Below, one piece after another: positions 55,469 through 62,516 of a stretch of 64,000 nucleotides of DNA. The notes under the pieces are model-generated. The model searched no databases. It worked only from the letters and a program-made list of their open reading frames with translations, and was not told the origin of the DNA. Within the stretch, counting starts at the first letter, position 1; every line of letters starts with the position of its first letter. The stretch covers positions 1 to 64,000 of the forward strand of contig CANGWK010000015.1 of assembly GCA_947457615.1 (NCBI GenBank), in the 5' to 3' direction. The DNA comes from Flavobacteriaceae bacterium (GTDB taxonomy: Bacteria; Bacteroidota; Bacteroidia; Flavobacteriales; Flavobacteriaceae). Made by a program: the position numbers and the translations under genes.

Positions 55469-55915
55469 ATGTTAGTAAAAGTATATGGAAGTGCAGTTTT
55501 TGGAGTAGATGCTTCCAAAATTACAGTGGAAGTTAATATTGACAAAGGGGTGGGTTACCACTTGGTAGGTTTGCCCGATAATGCTATAAAAGAAAGTAGT
55601 TACCGCATAGCAGCTGCTTTAAAAAATAATGGGTACCAACTTCCGGGTAAGAAAATTACTATAAACTTGGCTCCAGCCGATTTGCGAAAAGAAGGTTCTG
55701 CCTACGACTTAACTTTAGCAATTGGTATTCTTGTAGCTTCAGGTCAAATAAAAGCCGAAGATGTCGATAAGTATATTATCATGGGTGAGTTATCACTTGA
55801 TGGTGGACTTCAACCAATTAAAGGTGCTTTATCTATTGCGGTAAAAGCACGTGAAGAAGGTTTTATAGGTTTTTTTCTACCAATTCAAAACGTTAAAGAT
55901 TTTACTATATTGTAA
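55469..55915 (+). pseudogene. comM: Truncated comM (Mg-chelatase-like AAA ATPase), N-terminal 148 codons
   Basis: The reading frame gives the N-terminal S5-fold-like domain of ComM/YifB: MLVKVYGSAVFGVD, VEVNIDKGVGYHLVGLPD, KKITINLAPADLRKEG, and GELSLDGGLQPIKGAL. An intact ComM is about 500 residues with a AAA+ domain that is missing here. The frame ends at TIL after the normally conserved LPIQNVK, where the family continues with ExA-type residues; the sequence after 55900 no longer resembles comM. No C-terminal part is found up to the right edge. ComM is a helicase-like factor in natural transformation. Confidence 0.85.
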
Positions 55916-56153
55916 TTGTAGGTAGAAAAACAAACTAACTACTCCCGTCCCCATTGGGGTGTAACATTCAGATAGGGCAGGGGGGTATCCTTCCTTAAAC
56001 ATCCCCTGCCGGCTATAAAAATAAAAAAGGGGTATAATACCATTTACAAACCTTGACCGCTGTTTTTATTTTTTAGCTAAAAACGGTTTTAAAAATTCCC
56101 AAAAAAAATTGGCAGAAACTGTCTTTTCCTTCAAGAATAAATACTTATAGTAA
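55916..56153. other. Left end of the accessory island, GC-rich stem and GGGGTATAAT element
   Basis: The first 238 bases after comM hold CCCCATTGGGG (55950-55960), an 8-bp stem GGCAGGGG (55976-55983) with CCCCTGCC (56003-56010), and GGGGTATAAT at 56029-56038. The GC content of this stretch is above that of the flanking DNA. An attachment site or terminus is possible. No gene is seen. Confidence 0.35.
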
Positions 56154-56777
56154 ATGAGTATTATTATGAAAGAATTAGAACCACTATTAGGATTTGAAGT
56201 TAAATACGGTGACGATGGACTTATCGAAGTCGATGTAAACTGCAAATTTCCGCAAGACCAAAGTAACTGTATGGAGTTATTTAGAAGATTAGAGTTGATT
56301 AAAATCGACGAAAGTAAGGTTACCTTCCCGTTGAGATTAGTTCATTGGATAGAGACCATTAATCCACTTGACAACACTACAATAATAACTTATTTCAACA
56401 TCGATGGTATAAAAAAAATAGTGGATGAGAATAAATCAAAATTGATTGGTAAAACAACTTTTATCAAACCGGAGATTCAATATCCAAAGAAAGCTAAATA
56501 CCCAAATCTACATATTCACTTTTATCAGATAGCTGAAGAAGAAGGAATGTATATAATTGATGAATATGATATGGTTGAGTCCTGTCTTATTCATTACGAG
56601 AACACTAAACAATTTACCAACAAGAGAATAGCAGAACTTGAAAAATATGTAAATACACAAGAACTATTTCAAATGTCATTCCTTCCAATAGAGATGGTCC
56701 GGTTTGATGAAAATGGAAATATTCAAGATTTTGAACAGCATTTATATGCTAAATCATCGGCAGAACTACCATTTTAA
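56154..56777 (+). CDS. Hypothetical protein, accessory island
   Basis: The 207-aa protein is soluble, mildly acidic, and begins MSIIMKELEPLLGFEVKYGDDG; the ATG at 56166 is an alternative start. No signal peptide or membrane segment is present. The NLHIHFYQI and ESCLIHYENTKQF segments look like beta strands followed by helices. I recognise no family. It follows a GGGGTATAAT element rather than a TAnnTTTG promoter. Confidence 0.6.
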   Translation: MSIIMKELEPLLGFEVKYGDDGLIEVDVNCKFPQDQSNCMELFRRLELIKIDESKVTFPLRLVHWIETINPLDNTTIITYFNIDGIKKIVDENKSKLIGKTTFIKPEIQYPKKAKYPNLHIHFYQIAEEEGMYIIDEYDMVESCLIHYENTKQFTNKRIAELEKYVNTQELFQMSFLPIEMVRFDENGNIQDFEQHLYAKSSAELPF

Positions 56778-56851
56778 GTGGTTTTTAGTGTACCATAATT
56801 CGATTTTTTTGCTGGGAAATAGTGATTAAAAATAATCTTTTAGTCAAAAAT

Positions 56852-56881
56852 GGGGTATAATTCAATAAAAGGATTATCCCC
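56852..56881 (+). promoter_or_regulatory. GGGGTATAAT element and hairpin upstream of the second orphan
   Basis: GGGGTATAAT (56852-56861) can pair, with one bulged base, with ATTATCCCC (56873-56881). The same ten bases occur at 56029-56038 before the first orphan gene. TATAAT is also a classical -10 hexamer. Confidence 0.4.
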
Positions 56882-56905
56882 ATTATGATAATCAACCAAT
56901 TATAA

Positions 56906-57355
56906 ATGAAAAAGAGACAACATAAGATAAAGTCATTTATTAATAACATCGAAAATAACAGTCATTGGTATGTTATATCTATAGTCTTTGACAACTCTAC
57001 ATTCTTCCGGAGATTAAACAATATTAATGAATTTTATAAACGCCTATCGAATTCAAAATCAAGTTTAACTGGTAATCAATCAAATAGATTATGGTGGAAA
57101 CGAATTACTCCTTCAGGAATATATGAACCAATATTAACTGAAGAAAACTTGGTATTGAATTTTATAATGACAACAAATTCGAATTTAAACGAATTGGAGT
57201 TCAAATCAAGAGCAAAAAAGATTTGCCCGTATGTTGATATCAAAATTAGTTGTCAAGAAAAATATGAATTAGATAAAATCTCATCAAAAAGTTATTTCTC
57301 GTATCGTCAAAACATAGTGTTGTTTGGTGATACTAAAAGATGTCAGATGAGCTGA
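56906..57355 (+). CDS. Hypothetical protein, accessory island
   Basis: The 149-aa protein is strongly basic, with many Ser, Asn and Lys, and opens MKKRQHKIKSFINNIENN. The segment HWYVISIVFDN followed by FFRRLNNINEFYKRL suggests an alpha-beta fold; a nucleic acid role is possible but not supported by a motif. I recognise no family. It ends 31 bases before a strong convergent terminator. Confidence 0.6.
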   Translation: MKKRQHKIKSFINNIENNSHWYVISIVFDNSTFFRRLNNINEFYKRLSNSKSSLTGNQSNRLWWKRITPSGIYEPILTEENLVLNFIMTTNSNLNELEFKSRAKKICPYVDIKISCQEKYELDKISSKSYFSYRQNIVLFGDTKRCQMS

Positions 57356-57386
57356 AATTAAATTCATAATTTTATTTTTATAAACA

Positions 57387-57415
57387 AAAAACCACAGATT
57401 TATCGTCTGTGGTTT
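57387..57415. terminator. Intrinsic terminator shared by the convergent genes
   Basis: An 11-bp perfect stem (57387-57397 with 57405-57415), A-rich on the left and T-rich on the right, lies between the orphan at 56906 and the exported protein at 57431. Its core arms equal those of the terminator at 22095-22120. Confidence 0.8.
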
Positions 57416-57430
57416 TACATATCCATTAAT

Positions 57431-58078
57431 TTATTCTTTTTTGCAATTCTCACCGATAGAGGTCATATATTCGAACACATAACTTATAGATTCTCTTCTC
57501 ATATCCATTTTTAACTTGGGATTATCTTTCAATGTTAAAAACATTTTACTTGAATAACAATACTCACCAAAAGCAGTTAATCCTTGAGATTTAATAAGAT
57601 TATAAATAACATTTACCGCAAAACTATCGGGATACTTTCTCAATGCCTCACCAGCCATTTCAAAAGCATCAACAACATCCAAATAGTTGTCCAATGCCTT
57701 CATATACGAATAACATATTAACTCATCCCGTGAAGCATTCCATTTGAAAGCAGAATATTCACCACCAAAATCTGTTTGATATTTCTTTTTACTCATTACA
57801 TACATAAAATACATCTTGCTAATCATCATTCCTTTATGGTTCCACCCAATCGCATTAATGATTGCCAATTTTACATCTATAGAATTAGTATCATCGTCAA
57901 TATAATCCATCATCTCAAGGGTTATTCTACCTTTTGAGGTAAAAGCCTCCTTGACAATTGGGATGTCTAAATAGACTTGAGAAAAATCAGTGGAAGTTAA
58001 CGGTGAATCTGCAAAAACGGAGTTGATGGAGAGAGTTAATAGTATTAGTATGAGTGTTTTTTTTGCACTATTTATCAT
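57431..58078 (-). CDS. Exported protein of unknown function, last gene of the FISUMP operon
   Basis: The 215-aa protein has a signal peptide ending SVFADS. The mature protein is helical with Cys and Tyr/Met-rich segments (WNHKGMMISKMYFMYVM), reminiscent of TPR-like or periplasmic scaffolds, but no family is recognised. It lies 58 bases after the DUF1566-like gene on the same strand and ends next to the shared terminator. Confidence 0.65.
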   Translation of the reverse strand: MINSAKKTLILILLTLSINSVFADSPLTSTDFSQVYLDIPIVKEAFTSKGRITLEMMDYIDDDTNSIDVKLAIINAIGWNHKGMMISKMYFMYVMSKKKYQTDFGGEYSAFKWNASRDELICYSYMKALDNYLDVVDAFEMAGEALRKYPDSFAVNVIYNLIKSQGLTAFGEYCYSSKMFLTLKDNPKLKMDMRRESISYVFEYMTSIGENCKKE

Positions 58079-58136
58079 TAGTTTTTTCTACTCTATTTTA
58101 TTGATACCTTCTCGAGTTATTTCCAATAACTTTTAA

Positions 58137-58610
58137 TTATCTGTGTTTCTTAGAAGACTTCTTAGTTGATGGTTTATTTTTGACAACTTTCTTTACCAAA
58201 ATAATACCTAAAGTCGGAAACTCTTTTTCTTTTGTTGATTGTTCAGGAACATCTTTAACATAACCCATTAATATGACTACTGCACATTTTTTTTCACAAG
58301 ACCAAGTTTGACCTTCATCGTTTGATGTCCAATAATATGCACGGTTATCTTCATTTGCAACCCATCCATCGGTTAATAAATCATTCCATCCTTCAAACCA
58401 TAGACTTGTCTTACCAATAATTTGGTTAAACTCAACCACTGTTGGTAATCTCCAACCGGAGTTGGATGAATTTTCGGCATCATACCAAGAACCTCTACCC
58501 TCATATTTAACATAAAAATCTCCAACTTCTGTTTTCCATATATGTCTATTCTCTTGAGAAAAAATGCTTGTTGAAATTATTAAAAAAAGTAATATTATAA
58601 TTTTTTTCAT
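58137..58610 (-). CDS. Small exported protein with a DUF1566/Lcl-like domain
   Basis: The 157-aa protein has a signal peptide (MKKIIILLFLIISTSIFSQE). GWRLPTVVEFNQI and YYWTSNDEG match the DUF1566/Lcl C-terminal domain, a C-type-lectin-like fold also found as the variable target of diversity-generating retroelements. The C-terminus is basic (KPSTKKSSKKHR). It is the second gene in the FISUMP operon, 68 bases after the first. Confidence 0.72.
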   Translation of the reverse strand: MKKIIILLFLIISTSIFSQENRHIWKTEVGDFYVKYEGRGSWYDAENSSNSGWRLPTVVEFNQIIGKTSLWFEGWNDLLTDGWVANEDNRAYYWTSNDEGQTWSCEKKCAVVILMGYVKDVPEQSTKEKEFPTLGIILVKKVVKNKPSTKKSSKKHR

Positions 58611-58678
58611 ATTGTTTTATTTTTAATTTTTCCTACTTCATTTTTTAATTGGCATTTCGGATTATTCCCAATTTTTTA

Positions 58679-59695
58679 TTAATCTTTAACACATCTTACT
58701 GAATAACCATAGTTTTTTGGATTAACTCCAATATAAATATTTGGGTCATTATTTCTTAAACTCATATAAGCTCCCCCATAATTAGGATTAGTTGCAGAAA
58801 GTACACCTTCTGTTGTACTCCAAAAATAACCGTATTGTCCAATGTACCAAGTATCAAATGTGCCGTTGAATCTCCATTGTGTTGGGAGTGCAGAAAAACC
58901 TAAACTATTATTAGCAGGAGTAGTACAAGTCATACATCCTGTATTTATAGCTAAATTAGGTGATGCCCAATGTGAAGTTCCTGCTTCTTTTAATTTCCCA
59001 CCACCATTACCATTATATCCTGCACAAGATTTTAATTCATTGAACTCGGTGGAACTCGGAATATGATATCCAACGGGTGCCAATCCCCGTGAGTCAGTAA
59101 CTGCGTACCAATTATATAATTTACCATATGTAGTCTCTGTTGTTGGGTCATTATTATAATAACACCAGGCACCAGTTGTTAAACTCCCCCATTGAGCATC
59201 AGCTGATACTTGAGGTATAATATCACCATTCCTGTAATGAGAAACATTTAAATTCTTTGTTGTCCAGTTTTTACCACAAATAGTTGTGTAATAATATATA
59301 TTTCCATCAACATCTGTAACTGTAGGAGGTGGTAAAATCGTTAATGTTACTTCGTTAGAATATTCGGAAGTATTTCCATTTGCATCATATGCTTGGACTC
59401 TGTAAGTGTAGTTTCCCGGTTGTAAATCATTATCATTGTACCAAGCAGATGTTGTATTTGAACCTTCAGCATTTGTTGCTATAACTACATAATTTCCGGT
59501 TTCTGTTTTTCTTTCAATTTTAAATTGATTTTCATCGGTTGAATTTTTCTCCCAACTTAAATAAATACTATTTGAAAATAATTGACCTATTAAATTTAAG
59601 GGTTGATTAAGAGCAGTTGTTGAGTTTTCATTATTTGTTGAACAACTACCAAGGAGAATTAACAAAAACAATAAATACAATAATTTAAATTTCAT
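58679..59695 (-). CDS. Lipoprotein with Fn3 and FISUMP domains
   Basis: The 338-aa lipoprotein (lipobox ending GSC, Cys18; start at the ATG for MKFKLLY at 59695) has a fibronectin type III domain (about 35-125: YLSWEKNSTDENQFKIERK and YRVQAYDANGNTSEYS) and a C-terminal FISUMP domain (about 130-338: NWTTKNLNVSHYRNGD, YGKLYNWYAV and YGYSVRCVKD). FISUMP has a C-type-lectin-like fold. It is the first gene of a three-gene exported-protein operon, far downstream of its promoter. The signal peptide and motifs make a surface binding role likely. Confidence 0.85.
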   Translation of the reverse strand: MKFKLLYLLFLLILLGSCSTNNENSTTALNQPLNLIGQLFSNSIYLSWEKNSTDENQFKIERKTETGNYVVIATNAEGSNTTSAWYNDNDLQPGNYTYRVQAYDANGNTSEYSNEVTLTILPPPTVTDVDGNIYYYTTICGKNWTTKNLNVSHYRNGDIIPQVSADAQWGSLTTGAWCYYNNDPTTETTYGKLYNWYAVTDSRGLAPVGYHIPSSTEFNELKSCAGYNGNGGGKLKEAGTSHWASPNLAINTGCMTCTTPANNSLGFSALPTQWRFNGTFDTWYIGQYGYFWSTTEGVLSATNPNYGGAYMSLRNNDPNIYIGVNPKNYGYSVRCVKD

Positions 59696-59717
59696 TTTTT
59701 TTATATTAGCCCTACTA

Positions 59718-59760
59718 TGTCTCACTCGTAGAGTTATATATAACAAACTAGCGTGAGACA
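59718..59760 (-). promoter_or_regulatory. Second stem-loop of the FISUMP leader
   Basis: TGTCTCAC (59718-59725) pairs with GTGAGACA (59753-59760), and the palindrome GTTATATATAAC (59733-59744) lies between. It sits just after the main leader structure and 23 bases before the FISUMP ATG, so it could affect ribosome access. Confidence 0.5.
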
Positions 59761-59762
59761 AG

Positions 59763-59904
59763 TTGCTATTAAATGCTCTTGGAGGTGGTCGAATACCTAC
59801 GAAACAATGTAACAGAACCGCTCACGCCGTATCGTGAGCGAGTGACATATACATTCCCGTTTCGTAATGAAATTTCGACCTTTCAAGAGCGGAAAATATA
59901 GCAA
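59763..59904 (-). ncRNA. Candidate structured leader RNA: rod of six nested helices
   Basis: Six helices nest in strict order: 59763-59769/59898-59904, 59775-59781/59884-59890, 59787-59793/59874-59880, 59798-59805/59859-59866, 59806-59811/59850-59855 and 59819-59826/59833-59840. All 43 pairs are Watson-Crick, separated by internal loops of 3-9 bases, with a 6-base loop CCGTAT on the plus strand. The promoter at 59956-59988 would transcribe it on the minus strand. No match to a known family is visible. A riboregulator, a protected noncoding RNA or a DNA hairpin used by the nearby recombinase are all possible. Confidence 0.55.
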
Positions 59905-59955
59905 ACGCTAATTTTAATACCGATAAAACACAATCCTCTTAAGAGAATTATAATA

Positions 59956-59988
59956 CAAAAGTAGTTAAACTTTTTATATTAAGCAAAA
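59956..59988 (-). promoter_or_regulatory. Consensus promoter for the FISUMP operon leader
   Basis: On the minus strand, TTTTG (59988-59984) and TACTTTTG (59963-59956) are separated by 20 bases, a full match to the Bacteroidota -33/-7 pattern. It predicts a transcript start near 59949, about 255 nt before the FISUMP ATG. Confidence 0.65.
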
Positions 59989-59993
59989 CACCG

Positions 59994-60320
59994 TTAAACA
60001 ACTACTAATCTGACACTTGTAACCTCTACATAATCATCCGATTCAATCATCATTAGGATACTATTAAGTTGATTTATTAAAAATTGATGCATACATACCA
60101 ATTCATCTAAACTAATTTTTTTATTTGTTTTAAGGTTAATTTCTTCAGTTATCGTATAGTCAGATTTCTTTTCAAAGACAACCGGTCTATTACCTGTAAA
60201 GGTTAATGAATTTAACCGAACAACTATGTGTGGTCCATATTTTTTTCTAACGATTTTATATAAAAACTTATTAACTATTTTAAAGACTCTTGACGGTGAT
60301 TTTCTTTTATTAATTGTCAT
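59994..60320 (-). CDS. Small basic protein coupled to the serine recombinase
   Basis: The 108-aa protein overlaps the recombinase gene by 4 bases (60317-60320), so it is translated together with it. The first 30 residues are very basic (KRKSPSRVFKIVNKFLYKIVRKK), the rest is acidic with a helix around LDELVCMHQFLINQLNSILM. I recognise no family; a recombinase accessory or DNA-binding role is inferred from the coupling. Confidence 0.6.
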   Translation of the reverse strand: MTINKRKSPSRVFKIVNKFLYKIVRKKYGPHIVVRLNSLTFTGNRPVVFEKKSDYTITEEINLKTNKKISLDELVCMHQFLINQLNSILMMIESDDYVEVTSVRLVVV

Positions 60321-60961
60321 AATATTTGAAGTTTAATTGCTGTATTTTTCACCTTCAATATCGTGTTAGTGGACTTATTTGTTAATCCGGAGATATGTCT
60401 TATTGATAACTTTTTCTTCAATAGTTTGACTACGTCTGTATGTTTTTGTAGTGTTTCATCTTCCGTTTCAATAGAACCTTTTTTTCTTCCTACTTTACCA
60501 CCATTCTTGATATGATTACGATAACCAGAAACCATCCTGCTTTTAGTTAGTTGTGCTTCCATATTTGCTACAGAAAATAATATCTGTACCATAAACATAG
60601 ATAATGAATTGGGTGTCTTATCATCATTTAATGTCTCCAAGTTGAAGTTTTTGATGTAGATGGATACTTTCTTATCTGTTAGGAGTTGGATATTTTGTAA
60701 AGACTGAATTACAGAACGTCCAATTCGGCTCAACTCCCAAACCAATACTTTATCTATGGTCCCTTTTTCTATCTCCTCCAACATTCTTGAAAATATTGGT
60801 CGGTCCTCATTTTTCTTATAACCACTTACTTTTTCTTCATATATCCCAACGAGTTCATAACCCATTTTGTTAGCATATTCAATGAGTTCATTTGTTTGTC
60901 GCTCGTTGTCCTGACGATTGCCTTCAGAACTTACTCTTGAATAGATTACTGCCTTTGTCAT
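60317..60961 (-). CDS. Serine recombinase (resolvase/invertase family)
   Basis: The 214-aa protein has the serine-recombinase catalytic domain: Ser11 in YSRVSS is the nucleophile, with Arg9 next to it, the SRIGRS motif near residue 80 in place of the usual DRLGRS, and VANMEAQLTKSRMVSGY with the E-helix arginines. A C-terminal HTH of the Hin type follows (KKKLSIRHISGLTNKSTNTILK). The size fits a resolvase or invertase, not a large integrase. The TTGAGAC motifs upstream may be its binding sites. Confidence 0.88.
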   Translation of the reverse strand: MTKAVIYSRVSSEGNRQDNERQTNELIEYANKMGYELVGIYEEKVSGYKKNEDRPIFSRMLEEIEKGTIDKVLVWELSRIGRSVIQSLQNIQLLTDKKVSIYIKNFNLETLNDDKTPNSLSMFMVQILFSVANMEAQLTKSRMVSGYRNHIKNGGKVGRKKGSIETEDETLQKHTDVVKLLKKKLSIRHISGLTNKSTNTILKVKNTAIKLQIL

Positions 60962-60963
60962 AT

Positions 60964-61070
60964 TGTCTCAATTTTATCCTTTGGATATTACTGATGCTAA
61001 AATATAGCGAAAACACTATAGGTTCGCGCTGATATTTTCATTTTTTTGAGACAGAAATTAATTTGAGACG
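60964..61070 (-). promoter_or_regulatory. TTGAGAC motifs upstream of the recombinase, possible res site
   Basis: TGTCTCAA is at 60964-60971 and inverted copies TTGAGACA and TTGAGACG are at 61046-61053 and 61063-61070. The span of about 107 bases directly upstream of a resolvase gene is like Tn3-type res regions, whose half-sites start TGTC, but the spacing between copies does not make three complete sites. TGTCTCAC/GTGAGACA also occurs at 59718-59760. Confidence 0.4.
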
Positions 61071-61098
61071 GTTAATATGATATATTATAGGGAAAATA

Positions 61099-61138
61099 AC
61101 TAAATGACCTCCGTAGATTCTTCTGAGGTTATTTTAGT
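61099..61138 (-). terminator. Possible terminator of the 412-aa orphan gene
   Basis: ACTAAA (61099-61104) with TTTAGT (61133-61138), and ACCTC (61107-61111) with GAGGT (61125-61129), form a stem with a small internal loop. On the minus strand it is followed by TTATTTT. It lies 17 bases after the stop of the orphan. Confidence 0.45.
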
Positions 61139-61155
61139 ATCAACTTGAAATTAAA

Positions 61156-62394
61156 TTAAGAATTAGAATTACTAATATCATCATATTTAACCAAATTCCT
61201 GTCCAAGTTAATTTTGTACTTGTTTTTTTTACCTACATTATTAATCAGATAGTTTTGGACAATGCCTGAAGGTATTGCATTTTTCAAAGCTATATTTATA
61301 TCTGAAATCCTTTCATTAAATGCCTTTTTGTTATTACTTGTATTATTTACTTCTTTATCTTCATTATTCTCATTATCAAAAACAATATTATACCTTTCCA
61401 TTTCATCTGCTGAATATGAGATATTAAACTGATTTTTTATTGTAGTCAAAATAGTAATGGTAGACCTATTTACGGTGGTTTCAGAACAAAACAAATTATA
61501 AATTTCCTTTTTATGCTGATTAAAGTTGTCGTAATGAATTCCATCTTCATTTTCAAGTAATAACCTATAAATTACCCTATCCGCAAGGTCAAATGGAAGT
61601 TTTTTGTCGCCAAATTCCTCTACAACCACATAATGATTATTTTTTTTGTCGTAAGTAAATCTTAGAGTCACCGGAATAATCCAAAATTTAGAATTATCTC
61701 GGTCTAATAATGCTAAACGGATTTTCTCAAATTGTTCTCTAACAAATTTAACTTGTGGATATTTTTCCGGATTCTTCGTGGTTAGTTTATCAAGAAGTCT
61801 TGCAGATATCTCTGCGGTTTTCATTTTAATTGACATTTCTTGTTTATTGATACATAGGTCCATTATTTCCCCCTTATTGTTACTATTAATATAATATTTC
61901 ATATGGGCTAAATCTCGAAAAAAGAAAGACCGGAGAATCCAAGCGTTAATTTCATACATCACAGCAAAATCATACTGATTTTCTTTTTCAAATATAAATT
62001 CCCACTGAGAGGTTTGAATCATTATATTTTTCATACTATGGTCACACCAAGTGAAAAAGTTATTTTTATTTAACTCGTTTGTTAACAATATGCAGAGGTC
62101 ATTTTCATCTATCTTTTCTCTTTCTCTGATAGTTTTACAAATTTTATAAAATCTATGAAAATCTTTAGGATAAAGTGGAATTATCTCATCACTTTCTTGA
62201 AGGTTTTTAGTCGTTAAAAGATAAATTTCATTATTTGTATCTATGAGTTCAATATCAACATTTGAATCGACACAAATTCCCTCATAAAATATTTGATTTT
62301 TTTTTCTTTTATCACTTTTAAAATTTAAGGTTGTTAGAATTTTATTAAATCTCGACTTACTCAAATCCTTGTCTCTTAACAAATAAACTTTCAT
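61156..62394 (-). CDS. 412-aa orphan protein, accessory island
   Basis: The protein is soluble, with no signal peptide. The N-terminal half is alpha-beta with many Lys and Asn; the middle has YEINAWILRSFFFRDLAHMKYY and a helix IKMKTAEISARLLDKLTT; the C-terminus is Asn/Asp-rich and looks disordered. I recognise no family. A replication-initiator or phage-type protein was considered but no winged-helix or catalytic signature is seen. It is divergent from the DruA-like gene, with both promoters in a 122-base gap. Confidence 0.6.
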   Translation of the reverse strand: MKVYLLRDKDLSKSRFNKILTTLNFKSDKRKKNQIFYEGICVDSNVDIELIDTNNEIYLLTTKNLQESDEIIPLYPKDFHRFYKICKTIREREKIDENDLCILLTNELNKNNFFTWCDHSMKNIMIQTSQWEFIFEKENQYDFAVMYEINAWILRSFFFRDLAHMKYYINSNNKGEIMDLCINKQEMSIKMKTAEISARLLDKLTTKNPEKYPQVKFVREQFEKIRLALLDRDNSKFWIIPVTLRFTYDKKNNHYVVVEEFGDKKLPFDLADRVIYRLLLENEDGIHYDNFNQHKKEIYNLFCSETTVNRSTITILTTIKNQFNISYSADEMERYNIVFDNENNEDKEVNNTSNNKKAFNERISDINIALKNAIPSGIVQNYLINNVGKKNKYKINLDRNLVKYDDISNSNS

Positions 62395-62412
62395 TTTACT
62401 ATCATTTTATAA

Positions 62413-62420
62413 CAAAAGTA
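62413..62420 (-). promoter_or_regulatory. -7 promoter element of the 412-aa orphan
   Basis: Minus-strand TACTTTTG, 18 bases before the ATG at 62394; no clear -33 element is visible. Confidence 0.45.
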
Positions 62421-62484
62421 GCTAAAAATTATATCAATATAAATCGCAACTTGGGGAAGTCAATTCGAAGCTAATTCGATGCTC

Positions 62485-62492
62485 TAATTTTG
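62485..62492 (+). promoter_or_regulatory. -7 promoter element of the DruA-like gene
   Basis: TAATTTTG matches TAnnTTTG and lies 24 bases before the ATG at 62517, which favours that ATG over a TTG start at 62490. Confidence 0.45.
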
Positions 62493-62516
62493 GACCACAT
62501 TAAAAAAACCATTATT

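Noticed and set aside
57431..59695. Diversity-generating retroelement
   Set aside because: Target-like folds are present, but no reverse transcriptase, template repeat or accessory gene is seen in the window.
59763..59904. Retron msr-msd or CRISPR-associated guide RNA
   Set aside because: No reverse transcriptase, Cas or TnpB/IscB-type nuclease is in the window, and the rod shape is not specific to either.
59762..59906. Integron attC site
   Set aside because: The outer pairs are GTT on the left and AAC on the right, the reverse of the attC pattern (RYYYAAC...GTTRRRY), and no integron integrase is present.
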